Shown here one piece after another: positions 19,361 to 26,844 of a stretch of DNA of 64,000 nt. The translations under genes and the position numbers were made by a program. The stretch's first letter is position 1. The number at the start of each line of letters is the position of its first letter. The notes beneath the pieces were generated by a model. That model was given only the letters and a program-made list of their open reading frames with translations. It was not told where the DNA came from and did not search any database. The stretch is taken from contig NZ_WKKE01000015.1 in assembly GCF_009674775.1 (NCBI RefSeq), forward strand, positions 62,001 to 126,000, written 5' to 3'. Source of the DNA: Flavobacterium sp. LC2016-23. Lineage in GTDB: Bacteria; Bacteroidota; Bacteroidia; Flavobacteriales; Flavobacteriaceae.

Positions 19361-19416
19361 GATGTTGATTTAGTATATTATATAATGCTATTTTACTGTG
19401 ATAGAGAAGGAAAATA

Positions 19417-19478
19417 AAAACACAAATTTCACAAATGATCACTAATCAATTCGTGAAAATCTGTGAAATTTGTGTTTT
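19417..19478. repeat. Intergenic inverted repeat upstream of hutI
   Basis: Perfect 17-bp arms (19417-19433 and 19462-19478, AAAACACAAATTTCACA and its complement) enclose 28 nt. It resembles dispersed palindromic repeats common between Flavobacterium genes. It has no T run typical of a terminator. Confidence 0.65.
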
Positions 19479-19520
19479 CCTATTGGAATTTGGAATTTAA
19501 AAATTGATTTTTTTTTATTA

Positions 19521-20570
19521 TTATTCTGAAACGGTGATTTCAAACATCTTCTCCCAGTATTTTCCGGTAACAAAAATAGTTTTGGTTTGCGGATTGTAAG
19601 CAATTCCGTTTAAAACTTCAGCCTGCGGGTGTTTGATGAATTTACGCAATTCAGACATGTTCAAAATGCCTTCTACGGCTCCGGAAGTTGGATTTACCAC
19701 AGCAATAGCATCTTTTTGCCATACATTTACATAGAATTTTCCGTTAATATATTCCAATTCGTTGATCGCTTTGATTTTTGAAGTTCCGGAGTAAACATTG
19801 ATATAATCGATTAATTTCTGATTCGCCGGATCCATTTTCCAGATTTTCTCTGTTCCGTCAGAATGATAAATGTATTTTCCGTCATTCGTCATTCCCCAGC
19901 CTTCAAGATCTTTGTCGTATTTAAACTTTTTTTCAAGTTTGAAAGTCTTGGCGTCGTAGATAAAACCTGTTTTTTCTTCCCAGGACAACTGAAATATTTT
20001 GCCATTGATAAAAGTAATCCCTTCTCCGAAATATTCTTTCGGAAGATCAACCTGCGTAATCACTTTTCCGGTTTTGTAATCCACTTCCCTGAAATAAGAA
20101 TCTCCTTTTTGTCCCGTGCTTTCAAATAAAAAGCCATCGTGAAATTCTAAACCTTCCGTAAAAGCTTTTGTATCGTGAGGGTAGGTATTTACGATTTTAT
20201 ATTTTAGTAATTTTGGTTCAATATCCGAAACCAGTTCGATTCTTTTGGTCGCATCAGACCAGTCAGTGCCATAATAAGCAGTTGCTTTTAAGTACTGGTA
20301 GCCTAATTTTTGGTCTTTTAATTCAAATTTGAATTTACCGGCACCTTTTGTGCTTCCCACTTTTTTATCGTTTACAAAATAAACAATGCTGTCAATTTCT
20401 TTCGAATTTGGATTTAAAACAGCAATCGAAACAGCTTCTTTTGAGGTAAAATGTGCCGGAAAAGCCGAATCATCGATTGTAAATAAAGAATTTTCACCTT
20501 TTTTTGCACCGTTACATCCAATTAATGTGATTCCTAATAAAATGACAGCTAGGAAGTTATATTTTTTCAT
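19521..20570 (-). CDS. Glutaminyl-peptide cyclotransferase (glutamine cyclotransferase), lipoprotein
   Basis: This enzyme cyclises N-terminal glutamine to pyroglutamate. The ATG at 20570 is chosen because it opens a lipoprotein signal (MKKYNFLAVILLGITLIGC, lipid Cys). An upstream in-frame extension to 20714 would run through the SRP RNA gene and is rejected. The protein shows the beta-propeller pattern of the family (YPHDTKAFTEGLEFHDG, ESTGQKGDSY, GEGITFINGKIFQLSW, VLNGIAYNPQTKTIFVTGKYW). It is a surface or periplasmic enzyme. It is divergent from the 4.5S RNA gene. Confidence 0.88.
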   Translation of the reverse strand: MKKYNFLAVILLGITLIGCNGAKKGENSLFTIDDSAFPAHFTSKEAVSIAVLNPNSKEIDSIVYFVNDKKVGSTKGAGKFKFELKDQKLGYQYLKATAYYGTDWSDATKRIELVSDIEPKLLKYKIVNTYPHDTKAFTEGLEFHDGFLFESTGQKGDSYFREVDYKTGKVITQVDLPKEYFGEGITFINGKIFQLSWEEKTGFIYDAKTFKLEKKFKYDKDLEGWGMTNDGKYIYHSDGTEKIWKMDPANQKLIDYINVYSGTSKIKAINELEYINGKFYVNVWQKDAIAVVNPTSGAVEGILNMSELRKFIKHPQAEVLNGIAYNPQTKTIFVTGKYWEKMFEITVSE

Positions 20571-20625
20571 AGTTAAAAATTTGAATATGCCAATATACGA
20601 CGATATTTTTATAGCAACAAAGCTC

Positions 20626-20655
20626 TTGCAAAAATATAAAAAGATTGTATATTTG
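20626..20655 (+). promoter_or_regulatory. Promoter of the 4.5S SRP RNA
   Basis: TTG (20626-20628), a 19-nt spacer and TATATTTG (20648-20655) match the Bacteroidota consensus well. The mature RNA begins about 5 nt after the box. Confidence 0.8.
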
Positions 20656-20659
20656 CACC

Positions 20660-20752
20660 GGCAAGTCCTACACGACCAGCTCCTGCAGACTCCCCCAGGA
20701 TGGGAACATAGCAAGGGTACGTGGTTGAGCGGTGCGATGTAGGTCGCTTGCC
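20660..20752 (+). ncRNA. ffs: Signal recognition particle 4.5S RNA (bacterial small SRP RNA)
   Basis: The ~93-nt RNA folds into one long hairpin with ends GGCAAG / CTTGCC and CCTACA / TGTAGG. The Ffh-binding apex is exact: CAGG opposite AGCA as the internal loop, ATG/CAT pairs, and a GGAA tetraloop (20696-20713 region). A T run follows from 20755. The RNA binds Ffh and FtsY for co-translational membrane targeting. Coordinates are set by the terminal stem and may shift by a few bases. Confidence 0.93.
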
Positions 20753-20914
20753 ATTTTTTATTTTATCGTCCCTAAGTTTCGGGATTTTTTTAGAATTAAT
20801 ACAAAAACGGTCTTCCTTATGGAGGATTTTTTTATTTTTGGGACTTTGTAAAGTTAAAAGTTATGTGTTAGAGGTTATAAGGGATCAATCCCAAAACCTT
20901 TAGAGAGAAAAAAA

Positions 20915-21055
20915 TTACCGCAAAGTACGCTAAGTTTTTTACTTTTAGCTTTTGTAAAATGCAAAGTTCGCAAAGCTTTGTATTGATTTAGCTTTGCGAA
21001 CTTTGCGCTTTATAATAGATTAGTAGATAAAAATCGTTGCGTTCTCTGCGGTAAA
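20915..21055. repeat. Long intergenic inverted repeat
   Basis: The inner arms GCAAAGTTCGCAAAGC (20961-20976) and the complement at 20991-21006 form a perfect stem. Outer arms TTACCGCA / TGCGGTAA flank it. It fills most of the 426-bp gap between the SRP RNA and the SDR gene. No coding frame is seen; it looks like a dispersed palindromic host repeat. Confidence 0.6.
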
Positions 21056-21133
21056 AAATAAATATGACGTATATTTTTATGTTTTTCCACAACATGTAGA
21101 ATTTATCCTTTATAAGTTTGCCTTAACGAACCT

Positions 21134-21168
21134 ACTCATAACTCATAACTCATAACTCAAAACTCATA
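21134..21168. repeat. Tandem heptanucleotide repeat just upstream of the SDR gene
   Basis: Five units of ACTCATA lie in tandem (the fourth reads ACTCAAA), ending 11 nt before the SDR start codon. It is in the predicted 5' leader. Confidence 0.85.
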
Positions 21169-21178
21169 ACTTTTCAAA

Positions 21179-21982
21179 ATGAATAAAGTCGTTTTAATTA
21201 CCGGAGGATCCTCGGGGATCGGAAAATCTATTGGAGAATTTTTACATAAAAAAGGATTCACCGTGTACGGAACCAGCCGAAATCCTGAAAAAGTATTTAA
21301 TTCTGTTTTTCCTCTTGTAGCTCTCGATGTTCGAAATGCAGATTCCATAAAAACGGCTGTAGCCAAAATTATTGCCACAACAGGACGCTTAGATGTGGTG
21401 ATCAATAATGCCGGAGTGGGAATTACCGGGCCTTTGGAAGAAATTCCGATGGAAGAGATCAAGAATAATTTCGAAACCAACTTCTTCGGTCCGATTGAGG
21501 TCATGAAAGCCGTTTTGCCTCAGATGCGCGAACAAAAATCAGGTCTGATTATCAATATTACTTCTATCGCAGGTTATATGGGATTGCCCTACAGAAGCGT
21601 TTATTCGGCTTCAAAAGGGGCGCTGGAACTCATTACCGAAGCCTTGCGTATGGAAGTTAAATCTTTTGGGATCGATATTACCAATGTGGCACCGGGTGAT
21701 TTTGCAACCAATATTGCTGCGGGACGTTATCATGCCCCTGTAATTTCAGGTTCTGCCTACGAAAAAGTGTACGGAGACGTACTTTCTACCATGAACGAAC
21801 ACGTAAATGCCGGAAGCGATCCGAACGAAATGGCTGAGGCAATCTATAAAATTATGCAGGCTAAGAAACCAAATGTACACTACAAAGTGGGTGTTTTTAT
21901 GCAGAAATTTTCGATCGTATTAAAGCGAATTCTTCCGGATACGGTTTATGAGAAGATGTTGATGAATCATTATAAGTTGTAG
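21179..21982 (+). CDS. SDR family oxidoreductase (classical short-chain dehydrogenase)
   Basis: This is a cytosolic NAD(P)-dependent oxidoreductase with a Rossmann fold. The cofactor motif TGGSSGIG is at residues 8-15, NNAGVG is present, and the catalytic Ser and YSASK follow (NITSIAGYMG, then SVYSASKGALELI). At 267 residues it is typical of classical SDRs. Arg near position 36 (GTSRNP) suggests NADP preference. The substrate is unknown. It appears monocistronic, with the heptamer repeat in its leader. Confidence 0.88.
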   Translation: MNKVVLITGGSSGIGKSIGEFLHKKGFTVYGTSRNPEKVFNSVFPLVALDVRNADSIKTAVAKIIATTGRLDVVINNAGVGITGPLEEIPMEEIKNNFETNFFGPIEVMKAVLPQMREQKSGLIINITSIAGYMGLPYRSVYSASKGALELITEALRMEVKSFGIDITNVAPGDFATNIAAGRYHAPVISGSAYEKVYGDVLSTMNEHVNAGSDPNEMAEAIYKIMQAKKPNVHYKVGVFMQKFSIVLKRILPDTVYEKMLMNHYKL

Positions 21983-22270
21983 AAAAGAACTGATGATTGG
22001 CGATTGCCATAAATAAAAAGCTGCTCATTTCAACAGCCCTAAATAGTGTCTAACTTTTTGGATGCAGTCTACATATATTTCCGCAGCTTTTCATTAGAAA
22101 TATTCGGTTAGCGGGGGCCAATAGCCTGAATTAGTAATTATATCATTAATATAGTAAAAACAGTGTTTCAGTAAATGGGGTAATACGATTCGAATCACCC
22201 ATTTTCCTGACAATGTGACCGGAAAAGGTTAAAATACCCCAGAAATCCTACCAAACATTCATGTATAGGA

Positions 22271-22321
22271 GTGACGGAGCGGTGACGGAGGAGTGACGGT
22301 AACGTGACGGAGAAATGACGT
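22271..22321. repeat. Iteron-like array, 11-bp period
   Basis: GTGACGG occurs at 22271, 22282, 22293 and 22304, and a variant ATGACGT at 22315, each exactly 11 bp apart. It lies in the 565-bp gap between the SDR and XRE genes, which otherwise shows no coding frame that I trust. Confidence 0.85.
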
Positions 22322-22547
22322 AACAAAATATAATGTCAGACTGTCAGAATTAAGGATAGAATCAAAGATTGAAGTATTGTCAACAGTACAAGCATTCCGA
22401 TAGAATAAACGAAAAAAAATATTTTTTATATAAGAAAAATATTATATTTTGTAAACAGAAAAGTGAGCCAAAAAATAGTATTCTAATAAGAAAACTTGAT
22501 TTTTATGGGGCACTATTTTTTAAAAGAATTTTAAATATCTTTGAAGT

Positions 22548-22976
22548 ATGAGCACAGCAACAAAACCAAATCACATAGGGCGAAAAATCAGCCGTATTCG
22601 TGAACTGAAAGACATGAAACAGGAAGCCTTGGCGCAGGCTTTGGGAACCAATCAGCAGGCGGTTTCTATTATGGAAAACAGCGAAACTATTGAAGAAGAG
22701 AAGTTAATTGAAGTAGCAAAGGCACTTGGCGTAACTGTGGAAGCGATTAAGAATTTCTCGGAAGAAGCTGTTTTAAATATTATTGGAAATACTTATCATA
22801 TGGATAATTCTTCTGCAGTACATTATGGCTGCACATTTAATCCATTGGATAAATTAATCGAAGCTCATGAACAACAAATAAAACTTTACGAACGTTTGGT
22901 TCTGGCTGAGAAAGAACTGGTTCAGGCCGAAAAAGAAAAGGTAGAATATTTGGAAAAATTATTTAAAGTAAAATAA
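22548..22976 (+). CDS. XRE-family helix-turn-helix regulator
   Basis: The protein has 142 residues. The N-terminal HTH_3 domain (residues ~9-65: RKISRIRELKDMKQEALAQA followed by GTNQQAVSIMEN) is DNA-binding. A C-terminal helix (residues ~100-142) is rich in Glu and Lys and likely dimerises. It lies outside the prophage's duplicated target site, so it is a host gene. A TATCTTTG box (22536-22543) ends 4 nt before the ATG, which would give a nearly leaderless mRNA. A terminator follows. Confidence 0.85.
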   Translation: MSTATKPNHIGRKISRIRELKDMKQEALAQALGTNQQAVSIMENSETIEEEKLIEVAKALGVTVEAIKNFSEEAVLNIIGNTYHMDNSSAVHYGCTFNPLDKLIEAHEQQIKLYERLVLAEKELVQAEKEKVEYLEKLFKVK

Positions 22977-23003
22977 TATACTCTAAAGATAGTTTCTCAT
23001 AAG

Positions 23004-23040
23004 AAAACGCAAGTGTCTTTTGGAGACCTTGCGTTTTTTG
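23004..23040 (+). terminator. Rho-independent terminator after the XRE gene
   Basis: The stem AACGCAAG / CTTGCGTT (about 23006-23013 with 23028-23035) is followed by a T-rich stretch. Confidence 0.8.
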
Positions 23041-23159
23041 TTTTTTGTTGCATATTGAGGATATCCTGTTTTAAATTTTCTTTCAAGACTTTGTGGCTTT
23101 AATTTCAGAATTATTTTTGGAGAGTTTAATTTTTGAAATTATTAGTTGTAATTTTACGA

Positions 23160-23222
23160 CGATTTGCGTGAGGGATAGGAGTGAACTACCACAGTAGTAC
23201 GGATAGCCCGACCGCATTATAG
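23160..23222. repeat. Host interspersed repeat, left part (split by the prophage)
   Basis: The stretch GCGTGAGGGATAGG ... GGATAGCCCGACCGC looks like one end of a palindromic intergenic repeat known to me from Flavobacterium genomes. It stops at the duplicated ATTATAG and continues at 57215, so the prophage inserted within it. Confidence 0.6.
23216..23222. repeat. Left copy of the duplicated target site (ATTATAG)
   Basis: ATTATAG here and at 57215-57221 flanks the transposase end sites. Mu-type transposition usually duplicates 5 bp; the 7-bp match makes the exact cut ambiguous by up to 2 bp. Confidence 0.75.
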
Positions 23223-23230
23223 GGGGTATA

Positions 23231-23337
23231 ACCAAAAGTATCAATACTCTTAAACCAAAAAACCCCCGAAAACCCCCGAAAATAGGGTGATTACCTTAAA
23301 AATACCCGGAAATCCAACTTCAAACGAAAAGTATTTA
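23231..23337. promoter_or_regulatory. Left-end transposase-binding sites (L1, L2, L3)
   Basis: L1 is ACCAAAAGTATCAA at 23231-23244. L2 is a weaker ACCAAAAAAC starting at 23254, 23 bp on. L3 is ACGAAAAGTATTTA at 23324-23337 (11 of 14 bases match L1). They are inverted relative to R1 and R2 at the right end. Two tandem AACCCCCGAA units (23261-23280) lie between L2 and L3. The three-site left end mirrors phage Mu's L1-L3 arrangement. Confidence 0.7.
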
Positions 23338-23468
23338 AGTGCCTATTAAATACCTTTTAATAGACCGTTATTAAACACTTTAAACACTACTATTACCACT
23401 TAGTTAACTAACAGGCTTTAAAACTACCTTAAAAGCCCTGATATTAGCGTTTAACGAAATAATTGACA

Positions 23469-23499
23469 CCGTTTAAAGGATGCTTTAAACGGTTTTTTT
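23469..23499 (+). terminator. Terminator inside the left end
   Basis: The 9-bp stem CCGTTTAAA / TTTAAACGG (23469-23477 with 23484-23492) is followed by a T run. It points rightward only, so it could block host transcription from entering antisense to the repressor gene. Confidence 0.75.
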
Positions 23500-23556
23500 A
23501 TTCCTGAAAGTGTCAAATATAAAACAATAATATAAGAGGGTCATAACATTTTTGCC

Positions 23557-23586
23557 GTTAGTGTTGCGGTTAGTGTTGCAGTTAGG
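23557..23586. repeat. 12-bp tandem repeat near the left end
   Basis: GTTAGTGTTGCG (23557-23568) and GTTAGTGTTGCA (23569-23580) are followed by a partial GTTAGG. They lie between the left-end terminator and the 3' end of the repressor gene. This gap (23223-23733) holds end sites and repeats but no gene. Confidence 0.8.
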
Positions 23587-23733
23587 AAAATAAAAAAAAT
23601 ATTAGTGATAAAATTGGGGTTGTTACGTAATTATAGAAGCGTATGGATAAAAAAATATCCCTACTCATAGGGATATTACCATTCTTAAATATGTAAATTT
23701 ATGGATAAGTCTTTTATTTTAAGATAATTAAGA

Positions 23734-24555
23734 CTAGAAAGAGCGTTTAATAACATGAAATACCTGTAATATATCATTTAAAGGATAATTAAACGGTTTT
23801 GATAATGGATTACGCGAAGTTAATGTTATGCTGCCATCGTCGTTTAAACATTGGATATCTTTATGCCAAATACCTTCTTTTGAAATGACGACAAAGCCAT
23901 ATTTTGTATTATGAAAACCATTACACCATAAATGCTTACCGACTTCCCTTCCTAACATGTCAGCACCTGAAGGCGTATCATAACCTCCACCATTCCACAT
24001 ACTTTCACCAACAGATTCAAATCCAACATAGTTACCACGGCCAATATGATCAACCTTAAAAGTGATTGTGGAAAATTCTTCTTTTAAAACTACCTCGTCA
24101 TTATAACACTCTACGTATGAAGCGTATGCGTGAAATGGAATTTTGATAACCTCTATTCTTATAGTGCCATCAGGGTAAACAAAATATTTATTACCATTCG
24201 AATTTATTAAGATTTCCGGCTCTTGACTATCATCAAAAAGTTTTGCTTCATTATGAATTTCATCACCTAGTTTAGGGAGTATTTTCATAAGAAAATCACG
24301 ATCCTCATTTGGTGTATGTAATGAAGATTCTTTTTCGATGCTTCCTACTCCAGATAATAACCATTCGATATTAATTTCTGGATACGCAGATAAAAGTTTA
24401 TCTAAAAAATCAGAATTTACGGAAGTTTTTTTTTGTGTTCCCTTAAAATTACCGTAGGTCATGCCTAATTCGGTAATAAATTTTTCTTTGCCAAGCCCTT
24501 TAAATTCAGCATATTGTAAAATTCTTTCTTTTATAAGGGATATATTTTTATCCAT
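23734..24555 (-). CDS. Prophage repressor with S24 (LexA-like) peptidase domain
   Basis: This is the probable master lysogeny repressor. The ATG at 24555 (MDKNISLIKERI) is preferred; an upstream in-frame start would extend into the operator region. Residues ~1-60 hold a helical HTH-type DNA-binding domain (LGKEKFITELGMTYGNFKGT). The C-terminal half is an S24-like fold with the nucleophile motif VGESMWNGG and a later Lys in GFVVISKEGIWHKDI, as in autocleaving LexA/CI repressors. Cleavage during DNA damage could therefore induce the prophage. It is divergent from the Ner-like gene with a 56-bp intergenic operator region. Confidence 0.85.
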   Translation of the reverse strand: MDKNISLIKERILQYAEFKGLGKEKFITELGMTYGNFKGTQKKTSVNSDFLDKLLSAYPEINIEWLLSGVGSIEKESSLHTPNEDRDFLMKILPKLGDEIHNEAKLFDDSQEPEILINSNGNKYFVYPDGTIRIEVIKIPFHAYASYVECYNDEVVLKEEFSTITFKVDHIGRGNYVGFESVGESMWNGGGYDTPSGADMLGREVGKHLWCNGFHNTKYGFVVISKEGIWHKDIQCLNDDGSITLTSRNPLSKPFNYPLNDILQVFHVIKRSF

Positions 24556-24613
24556 GATATGTTTTTGGGATATTATTTTATCTATCTTTGTCACGACAAC
24601 AAGACAAAACTAT
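24556..24613. promoter_or_regulatory. Divergent lysis-lysogeny control region
   Basis: Rightward, a TTG (24565-24567) and TATCTTTG (24583-24590, 15-nt spacer) form the likely early promoter for ner-A-B. Leftward, TAGTTTTG (24612-24605 on the minus strand) is a candidate repressor promoter. TTGTCACGACAA followed by a GACAA copy (24588-24606) gives overlapping dyads between them, good candidates for repressor or Ner operators. Confidence 0.65.
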
Positions 24614-24845
24614 GGAGAAAAATGACAATGTCCTAACAAACGGACAAAAAACTAAAAAAGAAATTGATGCTTTGGAGCTAAGGTTGCAGTACGGAGATTT
24701 CACAACTCTCGCAGCTGCACTTAGTTGCTCTCCAGATGCGGCCAAAAAAAGATTTATTCGTGGGAATTCTGAAGCCTTTGATGCACTAGATAGAATTGTT
24801 ACCAGTAGAGAGAATTTAGTAAAGGATTTACAAAATAACATTTAA
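24612..24845 (+). CDS. Ner-like early DNA-binding protein
   Basis: The protein has 77 residues from the ATG at 24612. It is small, charged and helical (LELRLQYGDFTTLAAALSCS has a helix-turn-helix feel: a helix, then SCSPDAAKKRF as recognition helix). It sits exactly where Mu encodes Ner, between the divergent promoters and transposase A, 10 nt before A. In Mu, Ner represses both the early and repressor promoters. Function is inferred from position and size; no firm family assignment. Confidence 0.6.
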   Translation: MEKNDNVLTNGQKTKKEIDALELRLQYGDFTTLAAALSCSPDAAKKRFIRGNSEAFDALDRIVTSRENLVKDLQNNI

Positions 24846-24855
24846 TCTAAATCCT

Positions 24856-26811
24856 ATGTTCGAGTATCAACAAAATACATTGTGTGTCGCTAGCACGTGG
24901 CTTTATTCATCAGAAATAATGTCGGAAGCTAACTATAAATTTTTGTGCTCAAAAGGTAAAATTAAAAAAGTGACTATTGGTGGCAATGGACGTAAAGCTT
25001 TAGTTGCGTACGAATCAATCCCAGACCGATTTAAAAAGTTAATTCGTGAAAAGGTTGGTGATCCTTACGCTAGTGTGAAAAACATAGTCTTTAGTGACTA
25101 TATGAATTGGGATCATGCTGCTGAACAATATTTTAGTGATTACCTACTTGACAACGGATCACATTTACCTGAAGAAAAACAGAAAGAGTATACACATCAA
25201 GCAATAATGTTTAATGCTGCAAAGCATATCGCAACAAACGTGGTTGTTCAGAAACGTTTCGGAGGAAAAAAACAAATGTGGGATCGTATGCTAGAAGCCA
25301 TTGCCAAATTACCGGATACTTGGATGCACACCCGTTATAAAAATGTGGTATCGTTTAAGAGAGCTATCCAAAAGTATGAAGATGAAGGTTACGGTTCAAT
25401 AGTTAGTGGAAAATGGCTTAACTCCAATCCTTCTAAAATTGTTGACGAAGTTGCCGACTTCATTTTATCACAGTACTGTTTGCCTATTAAATACACGATA
25501 TCAGAAATTATAAAAATTTATGAATCAGTTCGTGAATCAAAGGGATGGAAAAGTTTAAGCGAGCGTGCCGTTGGTGCTTGGCTTGACAAACCAGAACAAA
25601 AAAGAGTGTGGATGCTGGCTCGTGATGGAAAAGACGAATATATGAAGCATTTCGGTCACACTGTAACACGTAATCGAACAGAATGGTTCCCGAATGCGTG
25701 GTGGGCGATTGATGGTACAAAGTTGGATTGGGTACACTTTGCTAACAACAAACAAAAGATGGCTGCTGAATTAAAAATCAACGTTGTTTTTGACGTTTAC
25801 AGCGAAAAAATCATTGGTTGGGATATTGCATATAGCGAAAACCACGCTTCACACTTTAGAGCGGTTAAAATGGCTGTTAATGAATCAGGTTGTCGTCCAT
25901 TTTTGTTCACTTATGATAAGCAGTCAGGGCATAAATCAGACCGTATGCAGGACTTATATGATAAGCTACCCGCAAAAGGAGGAACGCACTACAGTCACAA
26001 GGTTGGGCGGAAATCATCTCCAGCAGAACAAATCTTTAATAGACTACAGCAACAAGTTATTGGCAAGATGTGGTTTTCGGATAAACAGAGCATAAAGGTT
26101 AGAACTGCAACTAACAAGCCAAACACGGATTTTATTGTAGAGTATAAAAATGCTTTGCCAACAGTTGACGAATTGACTAAATGGTGGCTTACTGCTGTTA
26201 ATATCTGGAACGCAGGAAAACAAGAAGATTGGGAGTACAGTAGAATCGAAATGTACAATCAAGAAACTCAGCATCGTGAAGAAATCAACATAATGGATCA
26301 ATTGTCAATGTTCTGGATTGATGAAACCAAAACTAAAAAATATTACGCTCACGGAATGCCGCTTACTGTTGAAGGTAAAGATTATCTCTATGAGGTTTAT
26401 GACGAAACCAACAACGTGGATTTAAATTTTAGGCAAAAATATGTTGGAGAAAGCCTCATTGTTCGATATGATCCAGAAAGACTGGATGAATTTGTCGGAC
26501 TCTACGAATTGACACCATCAGGAGAAAAAAGATTCATAGCCTACGCCCAATCAAAAAGAATGCACGAATCAATTCCGGTTTTGATGAAAGAAAATTCAAA
26601 GGCTCTTTTACTTCAAGATATTGCTGTTCGTGATGCCGAGTTAAAACGAGATCAGGAAGCATACGAACGATTAATTCAACGCAGTGGTATTAGTAGAGAA
26701 AGCCTAATTGAGGAACAAGAGCTGATGGTTAAGTTTCAAGGACATTTACCCAAAGAGGAACAAATGGCAACCGATAGCGGTGCCTTTCATTCGAGATTTT
26801 CAAAATATTAA
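24856..26811 (+). CDS. Mu-type DDE transposase (A protein)
   Basis: This catalyses strand transfer for integration and replicative transposition. It has an N-terminal winged-helix DNA-binding region, then an integrase-like RNase H core with Asp 286 (WWAIDGTKLDW), Asp 354 (FTYDKQSG) and Glu 391 (SSPAEQIFNRL). The D-D spacing of 68 residues resembles MuA's 67. A beta-barrel domain and a charged C-terminus (last ~80 residues) that probably contacts B follow. At 651 residues it is close to MuA's length. No frameshift or missing catalytic residue is seen. Confidence 0.93.
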   Translation: MFEYQQNTLCVASTWLYSSEIMSEANYKFLCSKGKIKKVTIGGNGRKALVAYESIPDRFKKLIREKVGDPYASVKNIVFSDYMNWDHAAEQYFSDYLLDNGSHLPEEKQKEYTHQAIMFNAAKHIATNVVVQKRFGGKKQMWDRMLEAIAKLPDTWMHTRYKNVVSFKRAIQKYEDEGYGSIVSGKWLNSNPSKIVDEVADFILSQYCLPIKYTISEIIKIYESVRESKGWKSLSERAVGAWLDKPEQKRVWMLARDGKDEYMKHFGHTVTRNRTEWFPNAWWAIDGTKLDWVHFANNKQKMAAELKINVVFDVYSEKIIGWDIAYSENHASHFRAVKMAVNESGCRPFLFTYDKQSGHKSDRMQDLYDKLPAKGGTHYSHKVGRKSSPAEQIFNRLQQQVIGKMWFSDKQSIKVRTATNKPNTDFIVEYKNALPTVDELTKWWLTAVNIWNAGKQEDWEYSRIEMYNQETQHREEINIMDQLSMFWIDETKTKKYYAHGMPLTVEGKDYLYEVYDETNNVDLNFRQKYVGESLIVRYDPERLDEFVGLYELTPSGEKRFIAYAQSKRMHESIPVLMKENSKALLLQDIAVRDAELKRDQEAYERLIQRSGISRESLIEEQELMVKFQGHLPKEEQMATDSGAFHSRFSKY

Positions 26812-26844
26812 AAACTGTTTAAACCCTTATTAAACCTATAAAAA

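Noticed and set aside
20571..20714. An N-terminal extension of the glutaminyl cyclase frame through the SRP RNA gene
   Set aside because: The extension runs antisense to the 4.5S RNA and its promoter; the ATG at 20570 opens a proper lipoprotein signal.
22036..22082. A stretch resembling the end of an insertion sequence (TAGTGTCTAACTTTTTGG...)
   Set aside because: No second end, transposase fragment or direct repeat could be found nearby, so it cannot be supported as a mobile element.
22184..22205. GATTCGAATC palindrome that looks like a tRNA T-arm
   Set aside because: Neither strand gives an acceptor stem or the five-pair T stem; it is just a palindromic hexamer with flanks.
22369..22551. 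A 60-codon frame upstream of the XRE gene
   Set aside because: It is Lys/Tyr/Phe/Ile-rich translation of AT-rich promoter DNA, overlaps the XRE start and contains its TATCTTTG box.
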